From NCBI RefSeq assembly GCF_001050235.1, contig NZ_DF967972.1:4058724-4122723 (forward strand): a stretch of 64,000 bases of DNA, in the 5' to 3' direction. The notes under the pieces were generated by a model that ran no database searches, had not been told where the DNA came from, and worked only from the letters and a program-made list of their open reading frames with translations. The stretch's first letter is position 1. Every line of letters starts with the position of its first letter. This DNA is from Longilinea arvoryzae (GTDB lineage: Bacteria; Chloroflexota; Anaerolineae; Anaerolineales; Anaerolineaceae). The translations under genes were made by a program, and so were the position numbers. Below, piece by piece: positions 19,624 to 28,369 of the stretch.

Positions 19624-19667
19624 ATCTCCCTGTCCTTAGCGGTGATTTTGATCCATGAAAGGAAGTC

Positions 19668-20681
19668 ATGCTCAACCAATCTCCACCTGTCGCGCGAATA
19701 TCCTTACCCTCGAAAGGCCGTCTGGCCGAAGACAGTCTGGCCTTTCTGCAGGCCTGCGGATTGACGGTTTACAAGCCCAACCCGCGCCAGTACGAAGCCG
19801 TGATTCCAACCCTGCCGGGATTGAAAGTGCTCTTTCAACGTCCCGCCGATATCGTCGTCAGCGTGCGCAACGGCAGCGTCGACTTCGGAATTTCCGGGAT
19901 GGATGTGATCGAAGAACGCCGCGGTTCGAACGGGGATGTGCTGGTGCTGCATGATGCGTTGGGCTACGGTGGTTGTTCGTTGGCTTTTGCCGTGCCCGAA
20001 GAATGGGACGACGTGACCCGGATGAACGACCTGGTGGCCCGCGCCGCCCGGTTGGGACGCCCGCTGGGCGTGGCCACCAAATATCCCATTCTGGCCGGAC
20101 GCCGCCTGGAAAAATACGCCCTACCCTATACCCTGATTTCAGCCGAGGGCACCCTCGAAACCGCGCCGGCCATCGGTTACGCCGACCTGATTTGCGACGT
20201 CGTCTCCTCCGGTCAAACCCTGCGCGACAATCACCTGCGCCTGCTGGAGGACGGTGTGATTTTGCAGTCGCAGGCCTCCCTGATTGCCAACCGGGGCTCG
20301 CTGCAAACCCGGCCCCAGGCGCTGGAGATGGCCCGGGTCCTGCTCGAATATTTCGAGGCTCATCTGCGCGCCAGCGGCAACCTCTCGGTGTACGCCAACA
20401 TTCGCGGCCAGTCTCCCGAGACGGTGGCCCAACAAATATTCACACACTGCAATATCCGCGGCCTGCAAGGCCCGACCATCTCACGCGTGATTGTGGCCGA
20501 AGGCGAGCAGTGCTGGTATGACGCCAACCTGATCGTTCCGCGCGATCAGTTGTTCACCACCATCCAGGGGCTGCGCGCCGCCGGGGGCAGCGGGGTGGTG
20601 GTGCTGCCGGTGACCTATATTTTCGACGAAGAACCGCCGCGTTACAAGGCCATGCTGGCCGCGCTGGCGAAAGAGGATTAA
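19668..20681 (+). CDS. hisG: ATP phosphoribosyltransferase, long form
   Basis: 337 residues. HisG joins ATP and PRPP to give phosphoribosyl-ATP, the committed step of histidine synthesis. The catalytic domains occupy about residues 10-235 (ISLPSKGRLAEDSL, DFGISGMDVIEE, ATKYP, ADLICDVVSSGQTLR). A C-terminal PII-like domain of about 75 residues (from GLQGPTISRV to the end) marks the HisG_L type, which is allosterically inhibited by histidine and does not need HisZ. GAAAGGAAG precedes the ATG. It is the first structural gene after the attenuator. Confidence 0.95.
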   Translation: MLNQSPPVARISLPSKGRLAEDSLAFLQACGLTVYKPNPRQYEAVIPTLPGLKVLFQRPADIVVSVRNGSVDFGISGMDVIEERRGSNGDVLVLHDALGYGGCSLAFAVPEEWDDVTRMNDLVARAARLGRPLGVATKYPILAGRRLEKYALPYTLISAEGTLETAPAIGYADLICDVVSSGQTLRDNHLRLLEDGVILQSQASLIANRGSLQTRPQALEMARVLLEYFEAHLRASGNLSVYANIRGQSPETVAQQIFTHCNIRGLQGPTISRVIVAEGEQCWYDANLIVPRDQLFTTIQGLRAAGGSGVVVLPVTYIFDEEPPRYKAMLAALAKED

Positions 20682-20696
20682 AGGAACGGAGGAAAG

Positions 20697-22019
20697 ATGT
20701 TATCCATTTATTCTGTCGAAGAAGCCAGCGCCCGCATCTTGAAACGCCGGCCGTTCGATGAGACGGTTGTGCCGCCAGCCGTGGCCGAAAGCCTGAAGGC
20801 GACCTTCGGCCGCCCGCTGACTCCGGCCGAGGCCGTAGCCCAGATTCTGAGTGAAGTGCGCCGCGAAGGCGACCCCGCGCTGCTGCGCTGGACGGAAAAG
20901 CTGGACGGCCGGGCGCCGGACTCGCTGCGCGTACCGCAGGAGGAGTTGGACGAGGCCCTGGCGGCCCTGCCCGGCAACCTGCGCTATTCGCTGGAACAAT
21001 CCATCGCACGCGTGCGCGCCTTTCACCAGCGCCAGCCGCTGACCTCGTGGATCAGCCAGGACCTGGGCGGGACCCTTGGCCAACTCATCCGTCCGATCCG
21101 CCGGGTGGGATTGTACGTCCCGGCCGGCACGGCGCCGCTGCCTTCCAGCGTCATCATGACCGCCGTTCCGGCGCAGGTGGCCGGCGTGCCGGAGATCGCC
21201 ATCGTCGCGCCGCCGGTGCGCGGGACGGGCAAAATCGCCGGGGTGATCCTGGCGACGGCTGCGCTGCTGGGCGTCAGCGAAGTGTACACGCTGGGCGGGG
21301 CGCAGGCCATCGCCGCCCTGGCCTACGGCACCCAAACCCTGCCCGCGGTGGATAAGATCTTCGGGCCGGGCAACCTGTTCGTCACCCTGGCCAAGAAGCA
21401 GGTCTACGGCGCGGTGGGCATCGACAGCCTGGCCGGGCCGACCGAGACCGTGGTCATCGCGGATGAAAACGCGCGCCCGGAATGGGTGGCGGCCGATCTG
21501 CTGGCCCAGGCCGAACACGACCTGCTCGCCTCGGCCATCCTGCTCACCCCCTGCCGCCGGCTGGCTGAAGCGGTGTCTCAAGCCGTGGGACGCCAGTTGG
21601 AGACGTTGAGCCGGGCCGAGATTGCCGCCAGCTCGCTGGCCGCGCGCGGCGGCGCAGTGATTACACGCCACCTGGAGGAGGCGATCGGGCTTTCCAACGC
21701 TTACGGTCCCGAACACCTGTGCCTGGCGGTCGCGGATCCGTGGCGCTGGGCTGAACGGGTGACCAGCGCGGGCGGCATCTTCCTGGGTGAGAACTCATTC
21801 GAGGTATTGGGCGACTACATCGCCGGTCCCAGCCACGTCATGCCAACCGGCGGCTCGGCTCGTTTTGCCTCGCCGTTGAATGTCTGGGATTTTATCCACA
21901 TCATCAGCCTGATCGGCCTGACGCCCGAAGACGCGCGCCGGTTGGGACCCTCGGCCGCGCTTCTGGCGCGATCCGAAGGCCTGGATGCCCACGCTCGGGC
22001 AGCGGAGGTGCGCCAATGA
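20697..22019 (+). CDS. hisD: Histidinol dehydrogenase
   Basis: 440 residues, the usual length for HisD. It oxidises histidinol to histidine in two NAD-dependent steps with zinc. Visible signatures are YVPAGTAPLPSSVIMTAVPA, TLGGAQAIAALAYG, VDKIFGPGN and DSLAGPTETVV, then ADLLAQAEHD and GPSHVMPTGGSARF, with the zinc-binding glutamine/histidine and catalytic residues inside these blocks. GGAGGAAAG precedes the ATG, 15 bases after hisG. The stop overlaps the next start (ATGA). Confidence 0.95.
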   Translation: MLSIYSVEEASARILKRRPFDETVVPPAVAESLKATFGRPLTPAEAVAQILSEVRREGDPALLRWTEKLDGRAPDSLRVPQEELDEALAALPGNLRYSLEQSIARVRAFHQRQPLTSWISQDLGGTLGQLIRPIRRVGLYVPAGTAPLPSSVIMTAVPAQVAGVPEIAIVAPPVRGTGKIAGVILATAALLGVSEVYTLGGAQAIAALAYGTQTLPAVDKIFGPGNLFVTLAKKQVYGAVGIDSLAGPTETVVIADENARPEWVAADLLAQAEHDLLASAILLTPCRRLAEAVSQAVGRQLETLSRAEIAASSLAARGGAVITRHLEEAIGLSNAYGPEHLCLAVADPWRWAERVTSAGGIFLGENSFEVLGDYIAGPSHVMPTGGSARFASPLNVWDFIHIISLIGLTPEDARRLGPSAALLARSEGLDAHARAAEVRQ

Positions 22020-23776
22020 AACCGGCCGCCCGCTTTGAATCCCTACCACCCTACCAGCCCATCGAACCCTTCGAAGTGCTCTCGGCGCGCCTGGGCCGCC
22101 CCGCGGCGGATATCCTCAAGATGGACGCCAACGAGAATCCCTATGGGCCTTCTCCAAAGGTGCGCGAGGCGCTGGCAGCCCTGCCTTACACGCACATCTA
22201 CCCGGACCCTGAAAGCCGCGCCTTGCGCGCTGCGCTGGCGAGCTTTAGCGGCGTTCCGGCCGAAAATCTCATGGTCGGGGCCGGCGCGGACGAGCTGATC
22301 GACCTGCTGCTGCGGGTGCTGCTCGAACCCGGCGACCGTGTGTTAATCTGCCCCCCGACCTTCGGCATGTATTCCTTCGATACGCTGCTCAACGCCGGCC
22401 AGGTGGTCAGCGTGCCGCGGCGCGCCGATTTTTCACTCGACCTGGCGGGCATCCGCGCCGCGGTCGAACGCGAGCAACCCCGGCTGATCTTCATCGCCAA
22501 TCCGAACAACCCGGACGGCCGCCTGCTGACGCAGGCTGAGCTCGAGACCCTGCTGGGGCTGCCGCTGCTGGTGGTGCTGGACGAGGCCTACATTGAGTTC
22601 ACCGCCGGCGGCGGGCGGCTGGGCGAGCAGTTCAGCCGCATCCAGGAAGCGCCGCGGCGTGACAACCTGGTGGTGCTGCGCACCTTCAGCAAGTGGGCCG
22701 GGCTGGCCGGGCTGCGCGTGGGTTATGGGGCCTTTCCGGGCTGGATCTTGCCCGCGCTCTGGAAGGCCAAACAACCCTATAATGTAAATGTCGCCGCCAC
22801 CGCCGCCGCGCTTGCCTCGCTGGGCGACGTGGAAACCCTGGTGGCCAACGTGGAAAAGATCCGCGCCGAACGCGCGCGCCTGTTCGCCCGGCTCAAGGAT
22901 ATCCCCTACCTCGAGCTCTCCCCTTCCCAGACCAACTTCATCCTTTGCCACGTTCGCGGACGGCCGGCGGTCGAAGTCCGCGCCGATCTGCTGAAAGAAG
23001 GCATCCTGGTGCGTTATTACGACACTGCCCTGCTGCGCGACTATATCCGCGTGACGGTGGGCAAACCGCAGGATACCGACCGGCTGGCGCGCGCGCTGCT
23101 GGCATTGGAACCCGACCCCGACCTGCGGGATGGCATCGCCGCCGGATGGACCCCGGCCGCGTCCGAGCCCATCCAGAAGGAAGGGCGAATGGGGGCGGTG
23201 AAGCGCCAGACCGGCGAAACGCGCGTTTCAGTGGAGGTCAACCTGGATGGCACGGGCCAGCATTCGACCCACACCGGCCTGCCTTTTCTGGATCACATGC
23301 TGGCCCAGGTGGCGGTGCACGGCCTGTTCGACCTGAATGTCGAGGCCCGCGGCGACCTGGACGTGGATTCGCACCACACGGTCGAAGACGTGGCCCTGGC
23401 GTTGGGCGAGGCCTTTGCCCGCGCGCTGGGCGAGCGCAAGGGCATCGTCCGGGCCGCTTCGGCGCTGGTGCCCATGGACGACACCCTGGCCGAAGTCGCG
23501 CTTGACTTCTCCGGACGCCCCTATTCAATCATCAACGTAGACTGGCACACCCCGTCCGTGGGCGGCATCGCCAACAGCCAGTGGCCGCACTTTTTGGAGT
23601 CGTTTGCCCTGCGCGCCGGCCTTACCCTGCACGTCGCTGTACGCTACGGGCGCGACGATCATCACCAGATCGAAGCCATTTTCAAAGGATTGGCCCGCGC
23701 GCTGAACCAGGCCACCCGCATCGACCCGCGCCGTTGCGGCGCGACGCCTTCGACTAAGGGAACCCTGACCGTATGA
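22016..23776 (+). CDS. hisCB: Fused histidinol-phosphate aminotransferase and imidazoleglycerol-phosphate dehydratase (HisC-HisB)
   Basis: 586 residues in one frame. Residues 1-365 are a class-I PLP aminotransferase: MDANENPYGPS, MVGAGADELIDLL, IANPNNPDG, DEAYIEF and the PLP lysine K226 in RTFSKWAG. A linker of about 25 residues follows. Residues 392-586 are a complete HisB dehydratase with its metal sites (FLDHML, DSHHTVEDVALALGEA, DDHHQIEAIFKG). An internal ATG at 23189 starts the exact HisB domain and is preceded by GGAAGGGCG, so HisB alone may also be translated. HisB makes imidazole-acetol phosphate, the substrate that HisC transaminates, so the fusion joins successive steps. Confidence 0.93.
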   Translation: MKPAARFESLPPYQPIEPFEVLSARLGRPAADILKMDANENPYGPSPKVREALAALPYTHIYPDPESRALRAALASFSGVPAENLMVGAGADELIDLLLRVLLEPGDRVLICPPTFGMYSFDTLLNAGQVVSVPRRADFSLDLAGIRAAVEREQPRLIFIANPNNPDGRLLTQAELETLLGLPLLVVLDEAYIEFTAGGGRLGEQFSRIQEAPRRDNLVVLRTFSKWAGLAGLRVGYGAFPGWILPALWKAKQPYNVNVAATAAALASLGDVETLVANVEKIRAERARLFARLKDIPYLELSPSQTNFILCHVRGRPAVEVRADLLKEGILVRYYDTALLRDYIRVTVGKPQDTDRLARALLALEPDPDLRDGIAAGWTPAASEPIQKEGRMGAVKRQTGETRVSVEVNLDGTGQHSTHTGLPFLDHMLAQVAVHGLFDLNVEARGDLDVDSHHTVEDVALALGEAFARALGERKGIVRAASALVPMDDTLAEVALDFSGRPYSIINVDWHTPSVGGIANSQWPHFLESFALRAGLTLHVAVRYGRDDHHQIEAIFKGLARALNQATRIDPRRCGATPSTKGTLTV

Positions 23777-24393
23777 AGTCGAAATCGATCCTGTTGGTGG
23801 ATGCCGGGACGGGTAATTTGCGTTCGGTGGCTCACGCGCTGGAAGCGCTGGGCGCGCCGGTGCGCCGCACAAGCGACCCCGCCGACCTGATCGCCGGTGC
23901 GCGCATCCTGCTGCCGGGCGTGGGCGCGTTCGGCAAGTTCATGGCCGGGCTGCGCGCGGCTGGTCTGGATGAAGCTCTGCGGCAGGCGGTGCAGCGCGGC
24001 GACCCCGTGCTGGGCATCTGCGTGGGCATGCAGGCTCTGTTCGAAACCAGCCGGGAGATGGGGTCCTTCTCCGGCCTGGGCATTCTGCCCGGGCAGGTGC
24101 TGCGCTTCCCGGACCAGCCCGGCTTGAAGGTGCCCCATACCGGTTGGAACCAGCTCTGGCCGCAGAACGGCGGCGGGATCTTGTTCGCCGGACTGTCGGG
24201 CGGCGACTACGCCTACTTCAATCACTCCTATTATTGCGCGGCAGACCGGCCGGCGGACGTCAGCGCCGTAACGGATTACGGTCTGCGTTTCGCCAGCATG
24301 GTGCAGCACGAGAACGTGCTCGGGGTGCAGTTCCACCCCGAAAAGAGCCAGCGGGTTGGGCTGCGCCTGCTGCGCAACTACCTCGAAATGTGA
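23773..24393 (+). CDS. hisH: Imidazole glycerol phosphate synthase, glutaminase subunit
   Basis: 206 residues of the class-I glutamine amidotransferase fold. The triad is C83 in GICVGMQAL plus His and Glu in QFHPEKS near the C-terminus. It supplies ammonia through HisF to convert PRFAR to imidazole glycerol phosphate and AICAR. The ATG overlaps the hisCB stop by four bases, which implies translational coupling. Confidence 0.94.
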   Translation: MKSKSILLVDAGTGNLRSVAHALEALGAPVRRTSDPADLIAGARILLPGVGAFGKFMAGLRAAGLDEALRQAVQRGDPVLGICVGMQALFETSREMGSFSGLGILPGQVLRFPDQPGLKVPHTGWNQLWPQNGGGILFAGLSGGDYAYFNHSYYCAADRPADVSAVTDYGLRFASMVQHENVLGVQFHPEKSQRVGLRLLRNYLEM

Positions 24394-24401
24394 GGTTCCG
24401 A

Positions 24402-25142
24402 ATGGAATTCGAGATTTATGTGGCGATCGATCTGCGCGCCGGGAAGGTGGTCCGCCTGCGCACCGGCGATCCCGCTCAACAAACCCTGTATTTCACCCAT
24501 CCGCGCCGGGCGGCGCTGGGCTGGCTGGAACAGGGCGCGCGCTGGCTGCACGTGATCAACCTGGATGCCGCCTTCGGCGGGGACGACGCCGCCAACCGCG
24601 TCGCGCTGCCGAAAATCGCATCCGTCGCCCGTGACTGCGGGGCAAAGGTTCAATACGGCGGCGGGATGCGCACGCTGGAGGCCATCGCCTGGGCGCTGGA
24701 TCAGGGCGCGGCGCGGGTGGTGTTGGGCACGGCCGCCGCGCAGAATCCGGGCCTGGTACAGGAAGCGCTGGCGCGTTGGGGTAAAGAGCAGATCGCGGCC
24801 GGCCTGGACGCGCGCGGGGGCAAGCTCAGCGTGCGGGGTTGGACCGAAGATACCCCGCTGAGCGCGCTGGATGCAGCCCGCTCACTGGCCGGGCTGGGTG
24901 TACGCCGGCTGATCTACACCGATATCGCCCGCGACGGCACCGGGCTGGGCGGCAATCTGGCAGCCACCGCCGAACTGGCGCGCGCCACCCAGATGGCGGT
25001 GATCGCGTCCGGCGGCTACAGCAGCCTGGCAGAAATTCGCGCGGCGCGGGCGGCCGGGCTGGCCGGGGTGGTGCTGGGACGCGCACTTTACGACGGCCGG
25101 CTCGCGTTGCGCGACTGCCTGGCGGCCGCCGAAGGAGGCTGA
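24402..25142 (+). CDS. hisA: Phosphoribosylformimino-AICAR isomerase
   Basis: 246-residue (beta/alpha)8 barrel. It isomerises ProFAR to PRFAR. The first catalytic aspartate is in VAIDLRAGKVVRL and the second in IYTDIARDGTG; the phosphate loops are QYGGGMRT and IASGGYSS. TGAGG lies just upstream of the ATG, 8 bases after hisH. It is internally repeated like HisF, as usual in the family. The open frame reaches further upstream, but that overlaps hisH out of frame. Confidence 0.93.
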   Translation: MEFEIYVAIDLRAGKVVRLRTGDPAQQTLYFTHPRRAALGWLEQGARWLHVINLDAAFGGDDAANRVALPKIASVARDCGAKVQYGGGMRTLEAIAWALDQGAARVVLGTAAAQNPGLVQEALARWGKEQIAAGLDARGGKLSVRGWTEDTPLSALDAARSLAGLGVRRLIYTDIARDGTGLGGNLAATAELARATQMAVIASGGYSSLAEIRAARAAGLAGVVLGRALYDGRLALRDCLAAAEGG

Positions 25143-25145
25143 GAC

Positions 25146-25943
25146 ATGCTGGCGAAACGCATCATTCCCTGCCTGGACATTCGTGACGGCCGCATTGTGA
25201 AGGGCATTCACTTCGTCAACCTGAGGGATGCCGGCGACCCGGTCGAACAGGCCCGCATTTACGACGCTGCCGGGGCGGACGAGCTGGTGTTTCTGGATAT
25301 TTCCGCCACGCCTGAAGGCCGCGCTACGGTAGTGGACGTGGTCAGGCGGGTGGCCGATCAGGTTTACATGCCCCTGGCAGTCGGCGGCGGGATCCGCACG
25401 CCGGAGGATATGCGCCGCCTGCTGCTGGCCGGTGCCGACAAGGTCAGCCTCAACTCGGCGGCGGTGCGCAGCCCGCAGGTGCTCAGCCAGGGCGCTGAAC
25501 TGTTTGGCAGCCAGTGCATCGTGCTGGCCATCGATGCCCGCCGGACGGCGCCCGGCCGCTGGGAAGTGTTCGTCGACGGCGGGCGCACGCCCACCGGGTT
25601 GGACGCGGTGGAATGGGCGGCGCGCGGCGTTTCGCTGGGCGTGGGTGAGATTCTGCTGACCAGCATGGACCGCGACGGCACCCTGGCCGGTTACGACCTG
25701 GAGTTGACCAGGGCGGTGGCCGAGGCGGTCAATGTGCCCGTGATTGCCTCGGGCGGCGCCGGTAAGGTGCGCGACTTTGCCGACGTGCTGACCACCGGTC
25801 AGGCGGATGCCGCCCTGGCGGCGTCCCTGTTCCACGATGGGGTGCTATCCATTCCGGTCCTCAAGTGTGAACTGGCCGACCTGGGCGTGCCCGTGCGCCG
25901 GGTTCGGGAGGAAGAGGATGGCCGAAATTATCCTGAAGTTTGA
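25146..25943 (+). CDS. hisF: Imidazole glycerol phosphate synthase, cyclase subunit
   Basis: 265-residue (beta/alpha)8 barrel starting [20 protein letters not shown]. The catalytic aspartates are in CLDIRDG and [10 protein letters not shown]. Other blocks are [19 protein letters not shown] and VIASGGAG. It receives ammonia from HisH. AAGGAGG precedes the ATG. Its last 26 bases overlap the start of hisI in another frame. Confidence 0.95.
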   Translation: MLAKRIIPCLDIRDGRIVKGIHFVNLRDAGDPVEQARIYDAAGADELVFLDISATPEGRATVVDVVRRVADQVYMPLAVGGGIRTPEDMRRLLLAGADKVSLNSAAVRSPQVLSQGAELFGSQCIVLAIDARRTAPGRWEVFVDGGRTPTGLDAVEWAARGVSLGVGEILLTSMDRDGTLAGYDLELTRAVAEAVNVPVIASGGAGKVRDFADVLTTGQADAALAASLFHDGVLSIPVLKCELADLGVPVRRVREEEDGRNYPEV

Positions 25944-26244
25944 TGAAAAAGGACTGATTCCGGCGGTGGTCCAGGACGACGCCAGCGGCCGGGTGCTGAT
26001 GGTGGCCTGGATGAACGCCGAGGCGCTGGAGCGCACGCGTTCGACCGGGCAGGCCCATTTCTGGTCGCGCAGCCGGCAGGAACTCTGGCGCAAGGGCGCC
26101 ACCAGCGGCAACACTTTACAGGTGAACGAGATTTGGGTCGACTGCGACGGAGATACGTTGCTGCTGCGCGTCCGCGCGGCGGGTCCGGTCTGCCACACCG
26201 GTGAGGTGAGCTGTTTTTATCGAAAATTGGATTTATGGGGCTGA
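25918..26244 (+). CDS. hisI: Phosphoribosyl-AMP cyclohydrolase
   Basis: 108 residues with the PRA-CH signature: [34 protein letters not shown], the zinc/magnesium motif DCDGD and [10 protein letters not shown]. It opens the adenine ring of phosphoribosyl-AMP. The ATG at 25918 follows GGGAGGAAGAGG inside the end of hisF. It is separate from hisE, which in many bacteria is fused to it. Confidence 0.94.
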   Translation: MAEIILKFDEKGLIPAVVQDDASGRVLMVAWMNAEALERTRSTGQAHFWSRSRQELWRKGATSGNTLQVNEIWVDCDGDTLLLRVRAAGPVCHTGEVSCFYRKLDLWG

Positions 26245-26305
26245 ACCCGGCGCTGTCTTTTTTTTACGACAAAAGCACCTCAAGCCGGTGGAAAAGAGAA
26301 TGGCG

Positions 26306-26584
26306 ATGGATGCAATCGAAGAACTGTACCAGCGAATCCTGACGCGCAAGAGCGCATCTCCGGATATTTCCTATACCGCCCGCTTGTTTACCCTGGGCGA
26401 AGATGAAATCGTCAAGAAGGTCGGCGAAGAGGCCATCGAGGTCATCCTGGCGGCGAAAAGCCAGGGGAATTTACGTCTGGTGGAGGAAGTGGCCGACCTG
26501 ACCTATCACGTCCTGGTGCTGCTGGCCCTGCGCGGCGTCTCCCCGACGGATGTGGCCGCCGAGCTGGCCCGGCGCCAGAAATAA
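26306..26584 (+). CDS. hisE: Phosphoribosyl-ATP pyrophosphatase
   Basis: 92 residues from MDAIEELYQRI, with the MazG-like metal-binding core KKVGEEAIEVILAAK and LVEEVADLTYHVLVLL. It removes pyrophosphate from phosphoribosyl-ATP. In-frame alternatives are GTG at 26288 and ATG at 26300; the start at 26306 is chosen because AGAGA is spaced about 6 bases from it and the family starts with this sequence. It is the last his gene; no histidinol-phosphate phosphatase (hisN or PHP type) is present in the operon. Confidence 0.9.
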   Translation: MDAIEELYQRILTRKSASPDISYTARLFTLGEDEIVKKVGEEAIEVILAAKSQGNLRLVEEVADLTYHVLVLLALRGVSPTDVAAELARRQK

Positions 26585-26680
26585 ACCTGCCTGTAAACCC
26601 GGCCGAGCCTGCGTACGCTGTCTCGTTCCGCCCTCCGGGCGTATAATCAAGGCTGAAAATTCGTACGTAGGAACCGGTGC

Positions 26681-27352
26681 ATGAAAAGCAACAAACGCGT
26701 TGTCTATGAATTAAAAGAAGACCTGACCGAAGCCGACCTCGAGCGGCTGCGCTCGGCGCACACCGCTGCGCTGGACTGCGAAATGACCGGGTTGAACCCC
26801 AACCGGGATTTATTGTGCCTGGTGCAAATCAGCGACGGCGCCGACCCAACCCTGATCGTCAAGACGCAGGATTGGAGCAAGGCCGCCAACCTGCGCGCCC
26901 TGCTCGTCGACCCGGCCGTGACCAAGATTTTTCACTTTGCGATCATGGACTGCGGTTTCCTGCTCAAGTACGTCGGCGCCATGCCGGTGAATGTCTACTG
27001 CACCAAAATCGCCAGCAAACTGGCGCGCACTTATTCACCCGAACACGGGCTGGCGGCGCTGGTGAGCGAACTGCTGGATATCGAAATGGACAAATCCCAG
27101 CAGACCACCTTTTGGGGCAGCGACGAATTGAGCGAGCGCCAACTGATCTACGCCAGCCGCGACGTGGCCTACCTGATCGAAATTCGCGAGAAGCTGGAAA
27201 AAATCCTGAAAAAGAAGGGCGTGCTGCCTACCGGCACCACCTATAAAGAGCTGAATTCGAAATGTCAGGCCTTCATTCCCACCCTGACGCACCTGTGGGT
27301 GAACGGCTGGGACTTTGGGCGGGAAGACCGATCCTCGGTGTTCGGGCACTGA
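26681..27352 (+). CDS. Ribonuclease D-like 3'-5' exonuclease
   Basis: 223 residues, a DEDDy exonuclease domain without an HRDC domain. Exo I is DCEMTGL (Asp and Glu), exo II lies around IFHFAIMDCGFLL, and exo III is YASRDVAYL (Tyr and Asp). It probably trims structured RNA 3' ends. A TATAAT at 26642-26647 may be its -10 box. About 95 bases separate it from hisE, so it is likely a separate transcription unit. Confidence 0.85.
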   Translation: MKSNKRVVYELKEDLTEADLERLRSAHTAALDCEMTGLNPNRDLLCLVQISDGADPTLIVKTQDWSKAANLRALLVDPAVTKIFHFAIMDCGFLLKYVGAMPVNVYCTKIASKLARTYSPEHGLAALVSELLDIEMDKSQQTTFWGSDELSERQLIYASRDVAYLIEIREKLEKILKKKGVLPTGTTYKELNSKCQAFIPTLTHLWVNGWDFGREDRSSVFGH

Positions 27353-27413
27353 TAGCGGCTGCCTGTGGACCGAACAAAGATGGGCAGCTAGCATGATGAG
27401 AGGGGAGCACTCT

Positions 27414-28295
27414 ATGGAAGCGCCCGACCTTTCTACCGGGGAAATCGAAAACGCAGCTCTGCGCCTGGAATACATGACCGGCGCGGGTCCGCGTGTGCTG
27501 CGCCTGATCGATAAGCACTCGAACCAGAATCTGTTCGCCGAATTGCCGCAGATTTTCTGGGAAACCATCCACGGCGCGTATCACCCCTTCGGCGGACACC
27601 GCCTGTGGCTTTCACCCGAAATTCCCGAGATCACCTATATCCCGGATGAGCTCGCTCCGCAGATCGAAGCGCTGCCGGACGGCGTTCGCCTGACCGGCGC
27701 GCTGGAAGCGCCGACCGGGATGCGCAAGGTCATGGAAATTCACCTCGACCTGCTGCGCCCCGGCGTGACCCTCGAGCATCGCGTGACCAACCAGGGCCAA
27801 AACACGATCGAAGTCGCGCCCTGGGCCATCACCCAGATGGCGCCGGGCGGTTGGGCGGTCCTTCCGAACCCACCGTCTCGGACGCAAGCATCGCCATTTC
27901 TGCCGGATCGTGCACTGGCGTTGTGGCCTTATTCGCGCCTGGAGGATGCGCGCCTGCGTTTCCAAGATTCCCGGATACTGGTACATTGCGACGCCTCAAC
28001 CGAACCCTTCAAAATTGGGGTTCGCAATCCGGCCGGCTGGCTGGGATATTACCGCCAGGGTACCTATTTTCGGAAATCGACTGCGTGGGCGGCGGACGCG
28101 AATTACCCGGATTTCGGCTGTAATCTGGAAGTTTATGCCATCAACCGCTTCCTGGAACTGGAAACGCTCGGACCGCTGACGCGTCTGGCGCCCGGCGCCA
28201 GCCTGTCACACACCGAGACCTGGCAGGTCTGGAGCGGCCTGGACGGACCCGAAACGCCCGAGGCGCTGGGCGAGCGGATCGAAACGTTATTCTGA
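27414..28295 (+). CDS. DUF4380 / mutarotase-like beta-sandwich protein
   Basis: 293 residues, beta-rich, with NAALRLEYMTGAGPRVLRL at the start, GGHRLWLSPE near residue 62, VTLEHRVTNQG, and WAITQMAPGG in the middle. This layout resembles the DUF4380 branch of galactose-mutarotase-like proteins, which bind carbohydrates or lack a known reaction. GGGGAG precedes the ATG at 27414. Function unknown. Confidence 0.72.
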   Translation: MEAPDLSTGEIENAALRLEYMTGAGPRVLRLIDKHSNQNLFAELPQIFWETIHGAYHPFGGHRLWLSPEIPEITYIPDELAPQIEALPDGVRLTGALEAPTGMRKVMEIHLDLLRPGVTLEHRVTNQGQNTIEVAPWAITQMAPGGWAVLPNPPSRTQASPFLPDRALALWPYSRLEDARLRFQDSRILVHCDASTEPFKIGVRNPAGWLGYYRQGTYFRKSTAWAADANYPDFGCNLEVYAINRFLELETLGPLTRLAPGASLSHTETWQVWSGLDGPETPEALGERIETLF

Positions 28296-28369
28296 TTTTG
28301 CAATTTGAAATTTTATTCCCAAGTCGTCTCACACACTACCGATCATCGAGCAACCCAAAAGGGACGCAC

